DNA of 15,353 nt from Lachnoclostridium sp. UBA903 (GCA_002294045.1 DBEP01000100.1:2507-17859); one strand, 5' to 3'; counted from the first letter of the stretch, positions 1 to 7,234 are shown. Translations and numbers: made by a program. Notes: generated by a model not told the origin, from the sequence alone.

Positions 1-19
1 AGCTTGCGGACATGGTATA

Positions 20-445
20 TTAGTTTCTTTTAAAGGCTTGTTCACAATATATGCAGCGGTAAACACCTTTTTCTTTATCCGTTAATTTAAAGCTGTGAGG
101 TAATTCCTTTTCAATGGAAGTAATGCATCTGGGATTTTTACATTTTATGATGTTTGTAACCTTTATGGGCAGATTTAAGTTGCGTTTTTCAATAATCTGT
201 CCGTTTTCAATAATATTAATTGTGATATTCCGGTCTAAAACCCCCAGGATATCCAGGTCAATATCTAAATGCCCTTCAATCTTTATAATATCTTTTTTGC
301 CCATTTTATTGCTTCTGGCATTTTTAATGATTGCCACGCTGCAATCCAGTTTTTCCAGGCTAAGGTAAGAGTATATGTTCATGGCACCGCCAGCTTTGAT
401 ATGGTCAATTACAATTCCCTGATTTAATCCGCCGATATTTAACAT
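20..445 (-). CDS. pyrI: aspartate carbamoyltransferase regulatory subunit
   Basis: This 141-residue protein is the regulatory chain of aspartate carbamoyltransferase (ATCase), the first committed step of pyrimidine synthesis. It binds nucleotide effectors through its N-terminal domain and docks onto the catalytic trimers through a C-terminal zinc domain. The four zinc ligands are visible as Cys102-x4-Cys107 and Cys131-x2-Cys134, the pattern of E. coli PyrI. Length is close to the family norm of about 150. The ATG at 445 has a GGAGG seven bases upstream and overlaps the end of pyrB by seven bases, so the two chains are translationally coupled. The ORF ends 19 bases from the window edge, so anything downstream in the operon is unseen. 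The assignment is firm; allosteric behaviour is inferred from the family. Confidence 0.96.
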   Translation of the reverse strand: MLNIGGLNQGIVIDHIKAGGAMNIYSYLSLEKLDCSVAIIKNARSNKMGKKDIIKIEGHLDIDLDILGVLDRNITINIIENGQIIEKRNLNLPIKVTNIIKCKNPRCITSIEKELPHSFKLTDKEKGVYRCIYCEQAFKRN

Positions 446-1359
446 GGCTTCACCTCCAATAATTTCATAATAAGTGCCATCCTTACATAAACGCCAAACT
501 CAGCCTGTTTGAAATATACTGCCCTGGGGTCATTATCCACCTCCGTGGAGATTTCATTTACTCTGGGAAGAGGATGCAGAATCAGCATATCCTCTTTGGC
601 ATATTCCATTTTCTTTGAATCTAAAATAAAGGAATCTTTTAACCGGATATAATCCTCTTCATTAAAAAAACGTTCCTTCTGTACTCTGGTCATGTAAAGC
701 ATATCCAGCTGCGGCATAACATTTTCCAAAACTTTTACTTCTTTATAAGGTATGTGATTGGCATCCAGTACTTCTTCCCTTAAATAAGCCGGAATTTTTA
801 ATTCATCCGGTGATATTAATACGAAGTTTATGTTATTATAGCGGACCAATGCGTTAATTAAGGAATGGACCGTCCGTCCGAACTTTAAATCCCCGCAGAA
901 GCCTACGGTCAGGTTATCTAACCGTCCTTTTAAAGTTTGAATTGTTAATAAATCGGTAAGAGTTTGTGTGGGATGATTGTGACCGCCGTCACCGGCATTG
1001 ATTACTGGAATGGAAGAATACATGGAAGCAACTAAGGGAGCACCTTCTTTGGGATGCCGCATAGCACAAATATCAGCATAACTGGAAATAACCCGAATCG
1101 TATCGGCGACACTTTCGCCTTTTGCAGCAGAACTGGAATCTGCAGAAGAAAAACCTAAAACACTGCCGCCAAGATTTAACATGGCAGCTTCAAAACTCAA
1201 TCTGGTTCTTGTACTTGGTTCATAGAATAAAGTCGCTAATTTTTTGCCATGACATACATTGGCGTACTTTTTGGGATTCTGGATAATAACTCCCGACAAA
1301 TCCAAAATTTCTTTTAACTCGGAAACAGATAAGTCAAGGGGACTGATCAGATGTTTCAT
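439..1359 (-). CDS. pyrB: aspartate carbamoyltransferase catalytic subunit
   Basis: This 306-residue enzyme joins carbamoyl phosphate and L-aspartate to give carbamoyl-aspartate and phosphate in the cytoplasm. The carbamoyl-phosphate loop Ser49-Thr-Arg-Thr-Arg53 sits in FYEPSTRTRLSFE. The HPTQTLTD segment and the C-terminal LHPLPR motif are also intact, and length matches E. coli PyrB (about 310). A GTG at 1365 would extend it by two residues, but that codon overlaps the GGAGG at 1365-1369. The ATG at 1357-1359, five bases from that site, is the better start. It is followed directly by pyrI, so the holoenzyme should be the PyrB-PyrI dodecamer type rather than the PyrI-less trimer of bacilli. 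No other pyr gene is in view; the rest of the cluster could lie left of the window. Confidence 0.97.
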   Translation of the reverse strand: MKHLISPLDLSVSELKEILDLSGVIIQNPKKYANVCHGKKLATLFYEPSTRTRLSFEAAMLNLGGSVLGFSSADSSSAAKGESVADTIRVISSYADICAMRHPKEGAPLVASMYSSIPVINAGDGGHNHPTQTLTDLLTIQTLKGRLDNLTVGFCGDLKFGRTVHSLINALVRYNNINFVLISPDELKIPAYLREEVLDANHIPYKEVKVLENVMPQLDMLYMTRVQKERFFNEEDYIRLKDSFILDSKKMEYAKEDMLILHPLPRVNEISTEVDNDPRAVYFKQAEFGVYVRMALIMKLLEVKPC

Positions 1360-1399
1360 AAGCACCTCCGTAAATTCGGTTTTTATTATTCAACTGCAT

Positions 1400-1428
1400 A
1401 TTATACTATAGCAGACCGCATATTACAA
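1400..1428 (-). promoter_or_regulatory. pyrBI promoter
   Basis: On the minus strand there is a -35 box TTGTAA (1423-1428), a 17-base spacer and a perfect -10 box TATAAT (1400-1405). Transcription would start near 1393, leaving only about 34 untranslated bases before pyrB. That is too short for a PyrR-type terminator/antiterminator leader, so control, if any, probably acts at the promoter. Confidence 0.75.
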
Positions 1429-1445
1429 GAAAAATTTTGTTCGGA

Positions 1446-1467
1446 GTCCGGGGAAAACTATCCGGAC
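1446..1467. repeat. GTCCGG/CCGGAC inverted repeat upstream of pyrBI promoter
   Basis: GTCCGG (1446-1451) and CCGGAC (1462-1467) form a perfect six-base inverted repeat with a 10-base spacer, just upstream of the pyrBI -35 box. The octamer TTCGGAGT also occurs twice in direct orientation nearby (about 1440 and 1477). The geometry would suit a dimeric regulator, but no protein can be named. The rest of the 1366-1720 spacer holds AT-rich sequence with a TATAAT hexamer at 1497-1502 lacking a good -35 box. That is the only hint of a ferredoxin promoter. Confidence 0.4.
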
Positions 1468-1555
1468 CTGCGTTCTTCGGAGTTTATAAAGGCATGTATA
1501 ATGTATCCAAAATTTACTTATAATAATGATTGAATGTTTTATATTAAAGAGGAAG

Positions 1556-1698
1556 TGTGAAGAAAAAACATCTTCACAAAGTGAATTAAAAAAACATAAT
1601 TCACTTAGGGCGTGTCTGAAAACTCATTGCGCTGTTCTGGCCGCCTCACTTTGCGGTATCATGTTAGAAAGAGTGAAAATTTTGAAAATCTTTCACTC
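1556..1698 (+). repeat. cluster of hairpins in the ferredoxin leader
   Basis: Three perfect inverted repeats follow each other upstream of the ferredoxin. TGTGAAGA/TCTTCACA lies at 1556-1563 and 1571-1578. AAGTGAATTA/TAATTCACTT lies at 1579-1588 and 1597-1606. GAGTGAAA/TTTCACTC lies at 1671-1678 and 1691-1698, and its ATTT/AAAT interior can pair further. All share a GTGAA...TTCAC core. A weaker CCGC/GCGG pair sits between them at 1641-1656. None is followed by a T-run, so they are not simple terminators. They could be RNA structures in the leader or remains of a small repeat element. Confidence 0.6.
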
Positions 1699-1720
1699 AT
1701 ATGCAAGAATGGAGGTAAAA

Positions 1721-1909
1721 ATGAAATCAATAGTAGATCTGGAACTTTGCATATCATGTGAATTATGTACGAATATTTGTCCTGATGTCTATAGTATGGG
1801 TGAGGACGGCTATGCTCATGCCATTGAGGAAGATATTCCGGAGGACAAGCTTGAAGAGGCGGAAGACGCCCGTGACAGCTGTCCGACCAGTGCAATTGAT
1901 TTGGACTGA
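1721..1909 (+). CDS. single-cluster 4Fe-4S ferredoxin
   Basis: This 62-residue acidic protein is a small cytoplasmic electron carrier. Cys10-x2-Cys13-x2-Cys16 plus Cys54-Pro supply the four ligands of one [4Fe-4S] cluster, as in the Thermotoga/Bacillus-type monocluster ferredoxins. Cys20 stands where those proteins carry one half of a disulfide, but the usual partner cysteine before the last ligand is absent (the stretch reads LEEAEDARDSCP). The free Cys20 probably reflects loss of the bridge. The ATG at 1721 has a GGAGG at 1711-1715, whereas the same frame can be read back to 1526 only through the hairpin-rich leader. The partner enzyme is unknown. The gene stands alone, convergent with the response regulator. 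I see no clear terminator in the 22 bases between them. Confidence 0.93.
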   Translation: MKSIVDLELCISCELCTNICPDVYSMGEDGYAHAIEEDIPEDKLEEAEDARDSCPTSAIDLD

Positions 1910-1931
1910 TTAACAAAGCTTTTTCATTTTA

Positions 1932-2660
1932 CTAAGTATTACAATCAAACCGATAACCCAGTCCCCAAATAGTTTTTAAATATTTGGGCTGTCTGGGATT
2001 ATCCTCAATTTTACTGCGGATACGTTTGATATAAACCATAATGGTGTTGTCATCAATAATACTGTGCTGCCAGATTTGGCGGTAAAGCTGTTCCTTTGTA
2101 AAAACACGCCCGGGATTTTCCAAAAAGTACTTAAAAAGACAAAGTTCCTTTGCGGTCAGAGATAGTTCCTTTCCATCTTTGTAAGCACAGAAATTAAGCG
2201 GGTTAAAAGAGAAGGGTCCCGAAATCAGATTTTTATCCGACTTATTGCTGTATATCCGGTTGCGCCTCATAAGAGCCTTGGATTTTGAAATTAAAAGGGC
2301 AGAACTAAAGGGTTTTGTAATGTAGTCGTCAGCACCCAGGCCAAGCCCTAAAACCTTATTATATTCCTCCGATTTTCCGCTTAGCAATATTACAGGAGTA
2401 TAAATCTGCTGGCTGCGCAGTGTACGGATAACTTCAAATCCGTCCATATCCGGCATTAAAATATCTAATAAAATTAAATCATAGTTATTCTGCTTCAGAA
2501 GAGCTAATGCCTCTTTCCCTCCTGAAACGGCCGTCACGTCCATATTTTCAGTTTTATAGACGGATTTAACAGCTTTTTGTATGCTTTTTTCATCATCTAC
2601 TACCAAGATATGTTCACCAGGCATAGTTTTATTGGTAATCTGTAGAGATTTGTTCTCCAC
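1932..2660 (-). CDS. OmpR/PhoB-family DNA-binding response regulator
   Basis: This 242-residue protein has an N-terminal receiver domain and a C-terminal winged-helix DNA-binding domain. Receiver landmarks are the acidic pair Asp22-Asp23, phospho-acceptor Asp66 in LLDILMPDMDG, Ser94 in LLSG and Lys116 in ITKPF. The winged helix spans roughly residues 148-240 and ends in the usual TIWGLGYRF wing. The start is GTG 2658-2660, preceded by AGAGAGAGGAAAC. The frame stays open back to 2759, but a strong promoter (2719-2747) lies inside that extension and the extra residues look like AT-rich spacer. An internal ATG at 2624 lacks a ribosome-binding site. No kinase shares its operon. The divergent hybrid kinase at 3099 is the only candidate partner in view, but that kinase belongs to a class that does not usually pair with OmpR-type regulators. 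Target genes are unknown. Confidence 0.93.
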   Translation of the reverse strand: MENKSLQITNKTMPGEHILVVDDEKSIQKAVKSVYKTENMDVTAVSGGKEALALLKQNNYDLILLDILMPDMDGFEVIRTLRSQQIYTPVILLSGKSEEYNKVLGLGLGADDYITKPFSSALLISKSKALMRRNRIYSNKSDKNLISGPFSFNPLNFCAYKDGKELSLTAKELCLFKYFLENPGRVFTKEQLYRQIWQHSIIDDNTIMVYIKRIRSKIEDNPRQPKYLKTIWGLGYRFDCNT

Positions 2661-2718
2661 AGACTGTTTCCTCTCTCTCTTTTCATAATTTTTTAACCGC
2701 AAATAATTTATTATAATA

Positions 2719-2747
2719 ATTATATCCAATCTCAGGAAGTTTGTCAT
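2719..2747 (-). promoter_or_regulatory. response regulator promoter
   Basis: On the minus strand ATGACA (2742-2747; one mismatch to TTGACA), 17 bases and TATAAT (2719-2724) make a near-consensus promoter. The start point would fall near 2712, about 50 bases ahead of the GTG start at 2660. A second overlapping TATAAT lies immediately downstream. Confidence 0.7.
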
Positions 2748-2864
2748 CCTCTTTTTCATATGTATCCGTAACCCTTATAAGAAGATAATCCCCAAGAAGG
2801 AAGCTTGAAAAGCTTTTTGCAATCAAAATCTTTATTTATATCCCACAATAAAATTATATGTTAT

Positions 2865-2882
2865 ACTAGAGTGTGTTTGAAA
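2865..2882 (+). repeat. dispersed 18-bp repeat, copy 1
   Basis: ACTAGAGTGTGTTTGAAA is repeated exactly at 15309-15326. Here it directly abuts the left arm of the fold-back element at 2883 and overlaps a TATACT hexamer at 2862-2867. No good -35 box accompanies that hexamer, so I do not call a kinase promoter. Confidence 0.75.
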
Positions 2883-3048
2883 CTAGTGCCCTGTACCGCT
2901 TATAATTAGCCAAACAGCACTGCCTATTTTGTCATCCGCTGCGTTGTCGTCAGTCAGCGTAGCCACCGCTACGCCTCCCCCCTCCGCCTTGTGGAGTGAC
3001 AAAATATTCAGCACTGTTTAGCTAAAGATGAACGGTACAGCACACTAG
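2883..3048. repeat. 166-bp fold-back (MITE-like) element
   Basis: The left arm (2883-2934) is an imperfect inverted copy of the right arm (2997-3048). Both run CTAGTG, CTGTACCG, TTAGC-AAACAG, a variable stretch and TATTTTGTCA, read inward on opposite strands. The centre adds a perfect hairpin GCGTAGC/GCTACGC (2957-2963 and 2968-2974) with a four-base loop. The central part is G+C-rich and C-rich, unlike the AT-rich flanks. It has no ORF. The structure is that of a small non-autonomous mobile element or palindromic intergenic repeat, sitting between divergent regulatory genes. Confidence 0.75.
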
Positions 3049-3087
3049 CATGCTATTTAGCTAAAGATGAACGATACAGTACACCAG
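3015..3087 (+). repeat. 39-bp-offset tandem duplication of the fold-back right arm
   Basis: A 34-base stretch at 3015-3048, containing TTTAGCTAAAGATGAACG, is repeated at 3054-3087 with 30 of 34 bases identical. The second copy ends at the ribosome-binding site of the histidine kinase (GGGAGGA, 3089-3095). The kinase leader is therefore partly built from element sequence. Confidence 0.8.
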
Positions 3088-3098
3088 TGGGAGGATTT

Positions 3099-5228
3099 AT
3101 GAACAAGGATTTAGTAAGGCATAAATTTACAGGCGTGTTTTTTGTTGCCCTGCTGGGTATCCTTACCATCATAGTATCTATATTTTTAATTTATTCCACT
3201 CATAAGAATGCGATTGTAAATCAGGAAAAAGAGCAGGTTATTACAACTGCGGAAGCCGCTTCCAGGGGACTTGAGACATTTTTTCTGGATAAACGCAAAA
3301 ATATGGACTTATACTTCAGCGGTATTTTAAATTATATGGAAAATCAGGACATGCTTAAGAGTCAGATGGAAGATATACTCAGGACATATTATAATACGGA
3401 AAAGAATTATCTGCAGCAAGTCGTTTACCTCACGGAAGAAGAATTTAAGAGCAAAGAAGAATTTATCAATATACGGGAGAATTCATTTTTTGGTTCTTAT
3501 GAGTTTAATGAAGGAGGCTTTTTTATTTTAAATATGTACAGGCCTTTATACCTTTCCGGTCATCTGACAGGTTATGTCATGGCAGGTATCAATCTAAATG
3601 CGGTTTATCATGATATACTGTATCCTGTCCAAATCGGTAAAAATGGGTATTGTACGGTAAAAGACCGCAATGGAATGATATTGATGCACGGAGTGGAAAG
3701 TCAAATAGGAATTAATTCGAAAACGGACCGTAAAAAGAAATATCCGGATTTAAATCCGGAAGGAATCGACCGGCTGGTGGAAAACCAGATTAGCGGGCAG
3801 TCAGGTACTCAGCTTGTTAAATCGTATTGGTGGGATAAAATTGAGAACGGTAAAGTAAAGAAAATTATCGGGTACACACCGGTAAAGGTAATGGAAGATT
3901 TCTGGGTCATCAGTGTTATTATGGATTATGAGCAGATAGAAGAGCCTCTGCACCAGACATTAATCATGAGTATTTTAGTAGGCCTTCTTCTGACCATATT
4001 TTTCGGATTTTTAGTTTTTTACATAACCAGAGAGTTAAAAAACAACCAGCAGATGCAAATAGAGCTGGAATATGAAAGAAAGCTGTATGAGTCACAATCA
4101 AAATTGGAAAAACAGGAAGAAAAGGTCGTACAATATGACAGGCTCCAGACACTGGGGATTTTAATGGGAACAATTGCCCATGAATTTAATAATCTGATGA
4201 CACCCATTACTATTTATTGTGATTTGCTGGCTGCAAGATTTACGGGAGATAAAGATACTGAGGAAGAAATTGCGGAAATTTCCTCCGCAGCCTTAAGATG
4301 TTCCGAATTGTCCAAGCAGATACTGGCCTACGGGCGTAAGGAAACACAGGAAGAACGTATAATTTCTTTTGACGGAGCGGCAGCGGCTAAAACTTCCATG
4401 AAAATGATTGAAAAAATAATACCCGGAAATATTAAATTAAGCTATCAAATCGGCAGCAAGCCGATTTTTCTTCTGGGTAACCCGGGCGCTCTTAACCAAA
4501 TCCTGTTAAATCTCTGCACCAATGCCTATCAGGCAATGAAGGAAGAAGGAGGAGGGTTGGAGGTTATATTCCGGCATAGGGAGAAGGGGAAAGCGGAATT
4601 AATAATAAAGGATAATGGCTGCGGCATGAAAGAAGATACTCTGAAAAACATTTATGATGCATTTTATACCACTAAGGCACCGGGGGAAGGAACCGGATTA
4701 GGTCTGTCCGTGGTGCAGCGTCTTGTTATAAGGTTTAAAGGGGAAATACAGGTAGACAGCACACCTGGAAAAGGCACAGTATTTACAATTGTATTTCCGG
4801 TGCCGGAAAGAAGAAAACTCAATACGCCCGGAAATGATAAAATTTATGAGGATATCATTCACAGAAAATTAAAAGTTATGTTAATTGATGATAATCCCGA
4901 AGTTGTCAGGGCTTTAAAAAAGGGGTTTGTTATTACAAACTGGAAGCTGGAATGTTTCACAAATGCTTTGTTCGCATTGGAAAAGTTTAAAAAAAATCCG
5001 AATAAATTCGATATAATTTTAACAGATTTGTCCATGCCTGACCGAAATGGATATGAACTTGCGGCATATATGAAAAAAAGAAATCCGGCCGTTAAAATTA
5101 TAGTTATGACAGGATATCTGGAAAAGGACGGCAGGGAATATATAGGAGGGGATAGTATAGATGCCTATATGCTAAAGCCTTTAAATATCAAAGATATTAT
5201 AGAAAAGGCGGCAGAATTCTTCCTTTGA
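3099..5228 (+). CDS. membrane-bound hybrid sensor histidine kinase (dCache-HisKA-HATPase-REC)
   Basis: This 709-residue sensor has a first membrane helix at about 11-34, an external sensing region of about 250 residues and a second helix at about 288-310. A charged coiled coil follows, then the dimerisation/phospho-acceptor domain with His361 in AHEFNNLMTP. The ATPase domain has its N box around Asn475, Asp505 in DNGCGM and GEGTGLGLS. The external part has the GYVMAGINLNAVY and GYCTVKDRNGMIL strands typical of double-Cache sensors. A receiver domain closes the protein, with phospho-acceptor Asp643 in LTDLSMPDRNG. The HEFNN H box puts it near the NtrB/DctB class. ATG 3099 is used; an in-frame GTG at 3087 overlaps the ribosome-binding site. 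The ligand is unknown. The reductase gene 170 bp downstream suggests it may sense an electron acceptor. It carries no output domain of its own. Confidence 0.93.
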   Translation: MNKDLVRHKFTGVFFVALLGILTIIVSIFLIYSTHKNAIVNQEKEQVITTAEAASRGLETFFLDKRKNMDLYFSGILNYMENQDMLKSQMEDILRTYYNTEKNYLQQVVYLTEEEFKSKEEFINIRENSFFGSYEFNEGGFFILNMYRPLYLSGHLTGYVMAGINLNAVYHDILYPVQIGKNGYCTVKDRNGMILMHGVESQIGINSKTDRKKKYPDLNPEGIDRLVENQISGQSGTQLVKSYWWDKIENGKVKKIIGYTPVKVMEDFWVISVIMDYEQIEEPLHQTLIMSILVGLLLTIFFGFLVFYITRELKNNQQMQIELEYERKLYESQSKLEKQEEKVVQYDRLQTLGILMGTIAHEFNNLMTPITIYCDLLAARFTGDKDTEEEIAEISSAALRCSELSKQILAYGRKETQEERIISFDGAAAAKTSMKMIEKIIPGNIKLSYQIGSKPIFLLGNPGALNQILLNLCTNAYQAMKEEGGGLEVIFRHREKGKAELIIKDNGCGMKEDTLKNIYDAFYTTKAPGEGTGLGLSVVQRLVIRFKGEIQVDSTPGKGTVFTIVFPVPERRKLNTPGNDKIYEDIIHRKLKVMLIDDNPEVVRALKKGFVITNWKLECFTNALFALEKFKKNPNKFDIILTDLSMPDRNGYELAAYMKKRNPAVKIIVMTGYLEKDGREYIGGDSIDAYMLKPLNIKDIIEKAAEFFL

Positions 5229-5398
5229 GGCGGCAGCGGTACTTATAGTCCCTGACTTGACGGTTATTAAAAAAATAAAAATCGACAGAGGTATAATTCT
5301 GACAAATTATTCATAATTGGGTCAGGAAATATTCAGATTTCTCCTTTAAAATATAGTTGAGAGTGATAAAAAAATATCAAAGTAATAAGGAGAAGCAT

Positions 5399-7189
5399 AT
5401 GAAAAAGTTAACAGCTTTATTAATGGTTTTTATATTTACATTTATGTTAATCGGCTGTTCCGGCAATAGGAACAGCACGGAACCGGCAGATAATCAGACA
5501 GCCGGCAATACCGGTGATACAAAATTTAAAGCCGGAACTTATGAGGGGACTGCTAAGGGCCTGGGTGGTGACGTTGTGGCAACGGTAGTTCTGTCCGATA
5601 ACAAAATTGAAGAAATTACGGTGAAAGGAGATAACGAAACAGAGGGAATTGGTACACCCGCCCTGGAAATTCTGCCCGGATTAATGGTTGAAAAACAAAG
5701 TGTGAAAGTAGATGCGATTTCCGGTGCCACAGTAACCAGCAATGCAATTATAGAAGCAGTTACAAAGGCACTTGAAAGTGCCGGTGTGGATGTTGCCTCA
5801 TTAACTCCGGCAGAGACAGAAACCGGCAGTGGAGAAAAAACAGAGGAAACCATAGATACTGACGTAGTTGTGGTTGGAGCAGGCGGCGCCGGAATGACAG
5901 CGGCCATTGAATTAAAATCTGCCGGCGTTAATGTAATTATAGTGGAAAAGATGCCCATGGTAGGAGGCAATACCGTCAGATCCAGCGGTGGTATGAATGC
6001 TGCGGAAACAAAGGTACAAAAAAGTCTTGAAGTTGAAGATTCCGTTGAAACTTTTATAGAAGATACTATGGCCGGCGGACATAATCTGAATAACAGGGAG
6101 CTGGTAACTGTTTTGGCCGAAAACTCATCGGATGCCGTAGACTGGCTGGAATCCATAGGTGCACCGCTCCCGGAACTTTCCTTTTCCGGAGGCGCAACCA
6201 ATAAACGTATCCACAGGCCGGCCGGAGGAGGTGACGTAGGAACCTATCTGGTAGAACATTTTACAGCGAACTTAGAAAAGCTTGGTGTTGAGGTAATGCT
6301 GAATACGGAAGCCACGGAACTTATAACCAATGAGGGTGCCGTAACCGGAATTAAAGCCGAATCTGCAAATGTTAACTATACGATTAATGCGAAAGCAGTA
6401 GTACTTGCAACCGGAGGATTTGGCGCAAATGAAGAAATGTATACCGAGTATAAGCCGGAATTGAAAGGCTATGTAACCACTAATGCACCCGGAGCAACGG
6501 GAGACGGCATTCGGATGGCCGAGGCGGTTGGAGCTAAACTGGTAGATATGGAACAAATCCAGATACATCCTACCGTAGAACAGACAACAAGTATTTTAGT
6601 TACGGAATCCGTACGAGGCGGCGGGGCTATTCTTGTGAATCAGTCCGGCAAAAGATTTACCGACGAACTGCTGACAAGAGATATTGTATCTGCTGCAATT
6701 AATAAGCAGGAAGGAAGCTATGCCTATATTATTTTTGACCAGTATCTGCGTGATAATTTAGCCGCGGTTGAAAAATATGTGGAAGGCGGAATTACGGTTC
6801 AGGGAAATACAATAGAAGAATTAGCCGCCCGGATAGATGTAGAACCTGCCGTTTTATCGGAAACCCTTAAGGTGTGGAATACGGCAGTAGCAGAGAAAAA
6901 GGATGGAGAATTCGGAAGAGAAACCGGTATGGAAAATGATATAACAAAAGGGCCTTTTTATGCGATAAAAATAGCCCCTGGTGTTCATCATACCATGGGC
7001 GGTGTGGAAATCAATACCGATGCCGAAGTTATTAATACGGACGGCGAGGCAATCCAAGGTCTTTTTGCGGCGGGTGAGGTTACCGGCGGAATACATGGCG
7101 GAAACCGTATCGGCGGCAATGCGGTAGCGGATATTGTTGTATTTGGACGGGTAGCAGCGGCTTCGGCCTTAAAATATATCGGACAATAA
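5399..7189 (+). CDS. lipid-anchored FMN-binding/FAD fumarate reductase-like flavoprotein
   Basis: This 596-residue protein begins with a lipoprotein signal ending LIGC (Cys20), so it should sit on the outer face of the membrane. An FMN-binding domain (about 40-140) has the flavinylation motif Asp105-x2-Ser-Gly-Ala-Thr111; an ApbE-type transferase would attach FMN to Thr111. The FAD domain starts near 157 with VVVVGAGGAGMTAA. Residues equivalent to the soluble fumarate reductase active site are all present: His390 (HPT), Thr402-Glu403, proton-donor Arg427 (LLTRD), His530-His531 and Arg570 (GGNRIGG). Their spacing is nearly that of Shewanella flavocytochrome c3 as I recall it. There is no haem domain. 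The likely reaction is fumarate, or a related enoate, reduced outside the cytoplasm. ATG 5399 follows AAGGAG; an in-frame upstream start at 5357 would spoil the signal peptide. The 5229-5398 gap shows no clear terminator, so transcription from the kinase gene could continue into it. No ApbE gene is in view. Confidence 0.92.
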   Translation: MKKLTALLMVFIFTFMLIGCSGNRNSTEPADNQTAGNTGDTKFKAGTYEGTAKGLGGDVVATVVLSDNKIEEITVKGDNETEGIGTPALEILPGLMVEKQSVKVDAISGATVTSNAIIEAVTKALESAGVDVASLTPAETETGSGEKTEETIDTDVVVVGAGGAGMTAAIELKSAGVNVIIVEKMPMVGGNTVRSSGGMNAAETKVQKSLEVEDSVETFIEDTMAGGHNLNNRELVTVLAENSSDAVDWLESIGAPLPELSFSGGATNKRIHRPAGGGDVGTYLVEHFTANLEKLGVEVMLNTEATELITNEGAVTGIKAESANVNYTINAKAVVLATGGFGANEEMYTEYKPELKGYVTTNAPGATGDGIRMAEAVGAKLVDMEQIQIHPTVEQTTSILVTESVRGGGAILVNQSGKRFTDELLTRDIVSAAINKQEGSYAYIIFDQYLRDNLAAVEKYVEGGITVQGNTIEELAARIDVEPAVLSETLKVWNTAVAEKKDGEFGRETGMENDITKGPFYAIKIAPGVHHTMGGVEINTDAEVINTDGEAIQGLFAAGEVTGGIHGGNRIGGNAVADIVVFGRVAAASALKYIGQ

Positions 7190-7234
7190 GTGCACCGTAA
7201 TAGAAGTATGCAGTAAAAATATATGCAGTAATAA

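Noticed and set aside
1351..1533. 60-residue plus-strand ORF overlapping the pyrB start
   Set aside because: It runs through the pyrBI ribosome-binding site and promoter, has no ribosome-binding site of its own and resembles no family.
1526..1720. Upstream in-frame extension of the ferredoxin
   Set aside because: The extension translates the hairpin-rich leader. The GGAGG and ATG at 1711-1723 give the normal ferredoxin N-terminus.
2757..2867. Promoter for the histidine kinase from TATACT at 2862
   Set aside because: No acceptable -35 hexamer lies 16-18 bases upstream, and the hexamer is partly repeat sequence, so I left the kinase promoter unassigned.
2883..3087. CRISPR array
   Set aside because: The repeats are inverted arms plus one tandem partial copy. 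There are no regularly spaced repeat-spacer units.
5539..6201. 220-residue minus-strand ORF inside the reductase gene
   Set aside because: It is the antisense shadow of a clear flavoprotein gene, Ser/Thr/Pro-rich with low complexity, and has no plausible translation signals.
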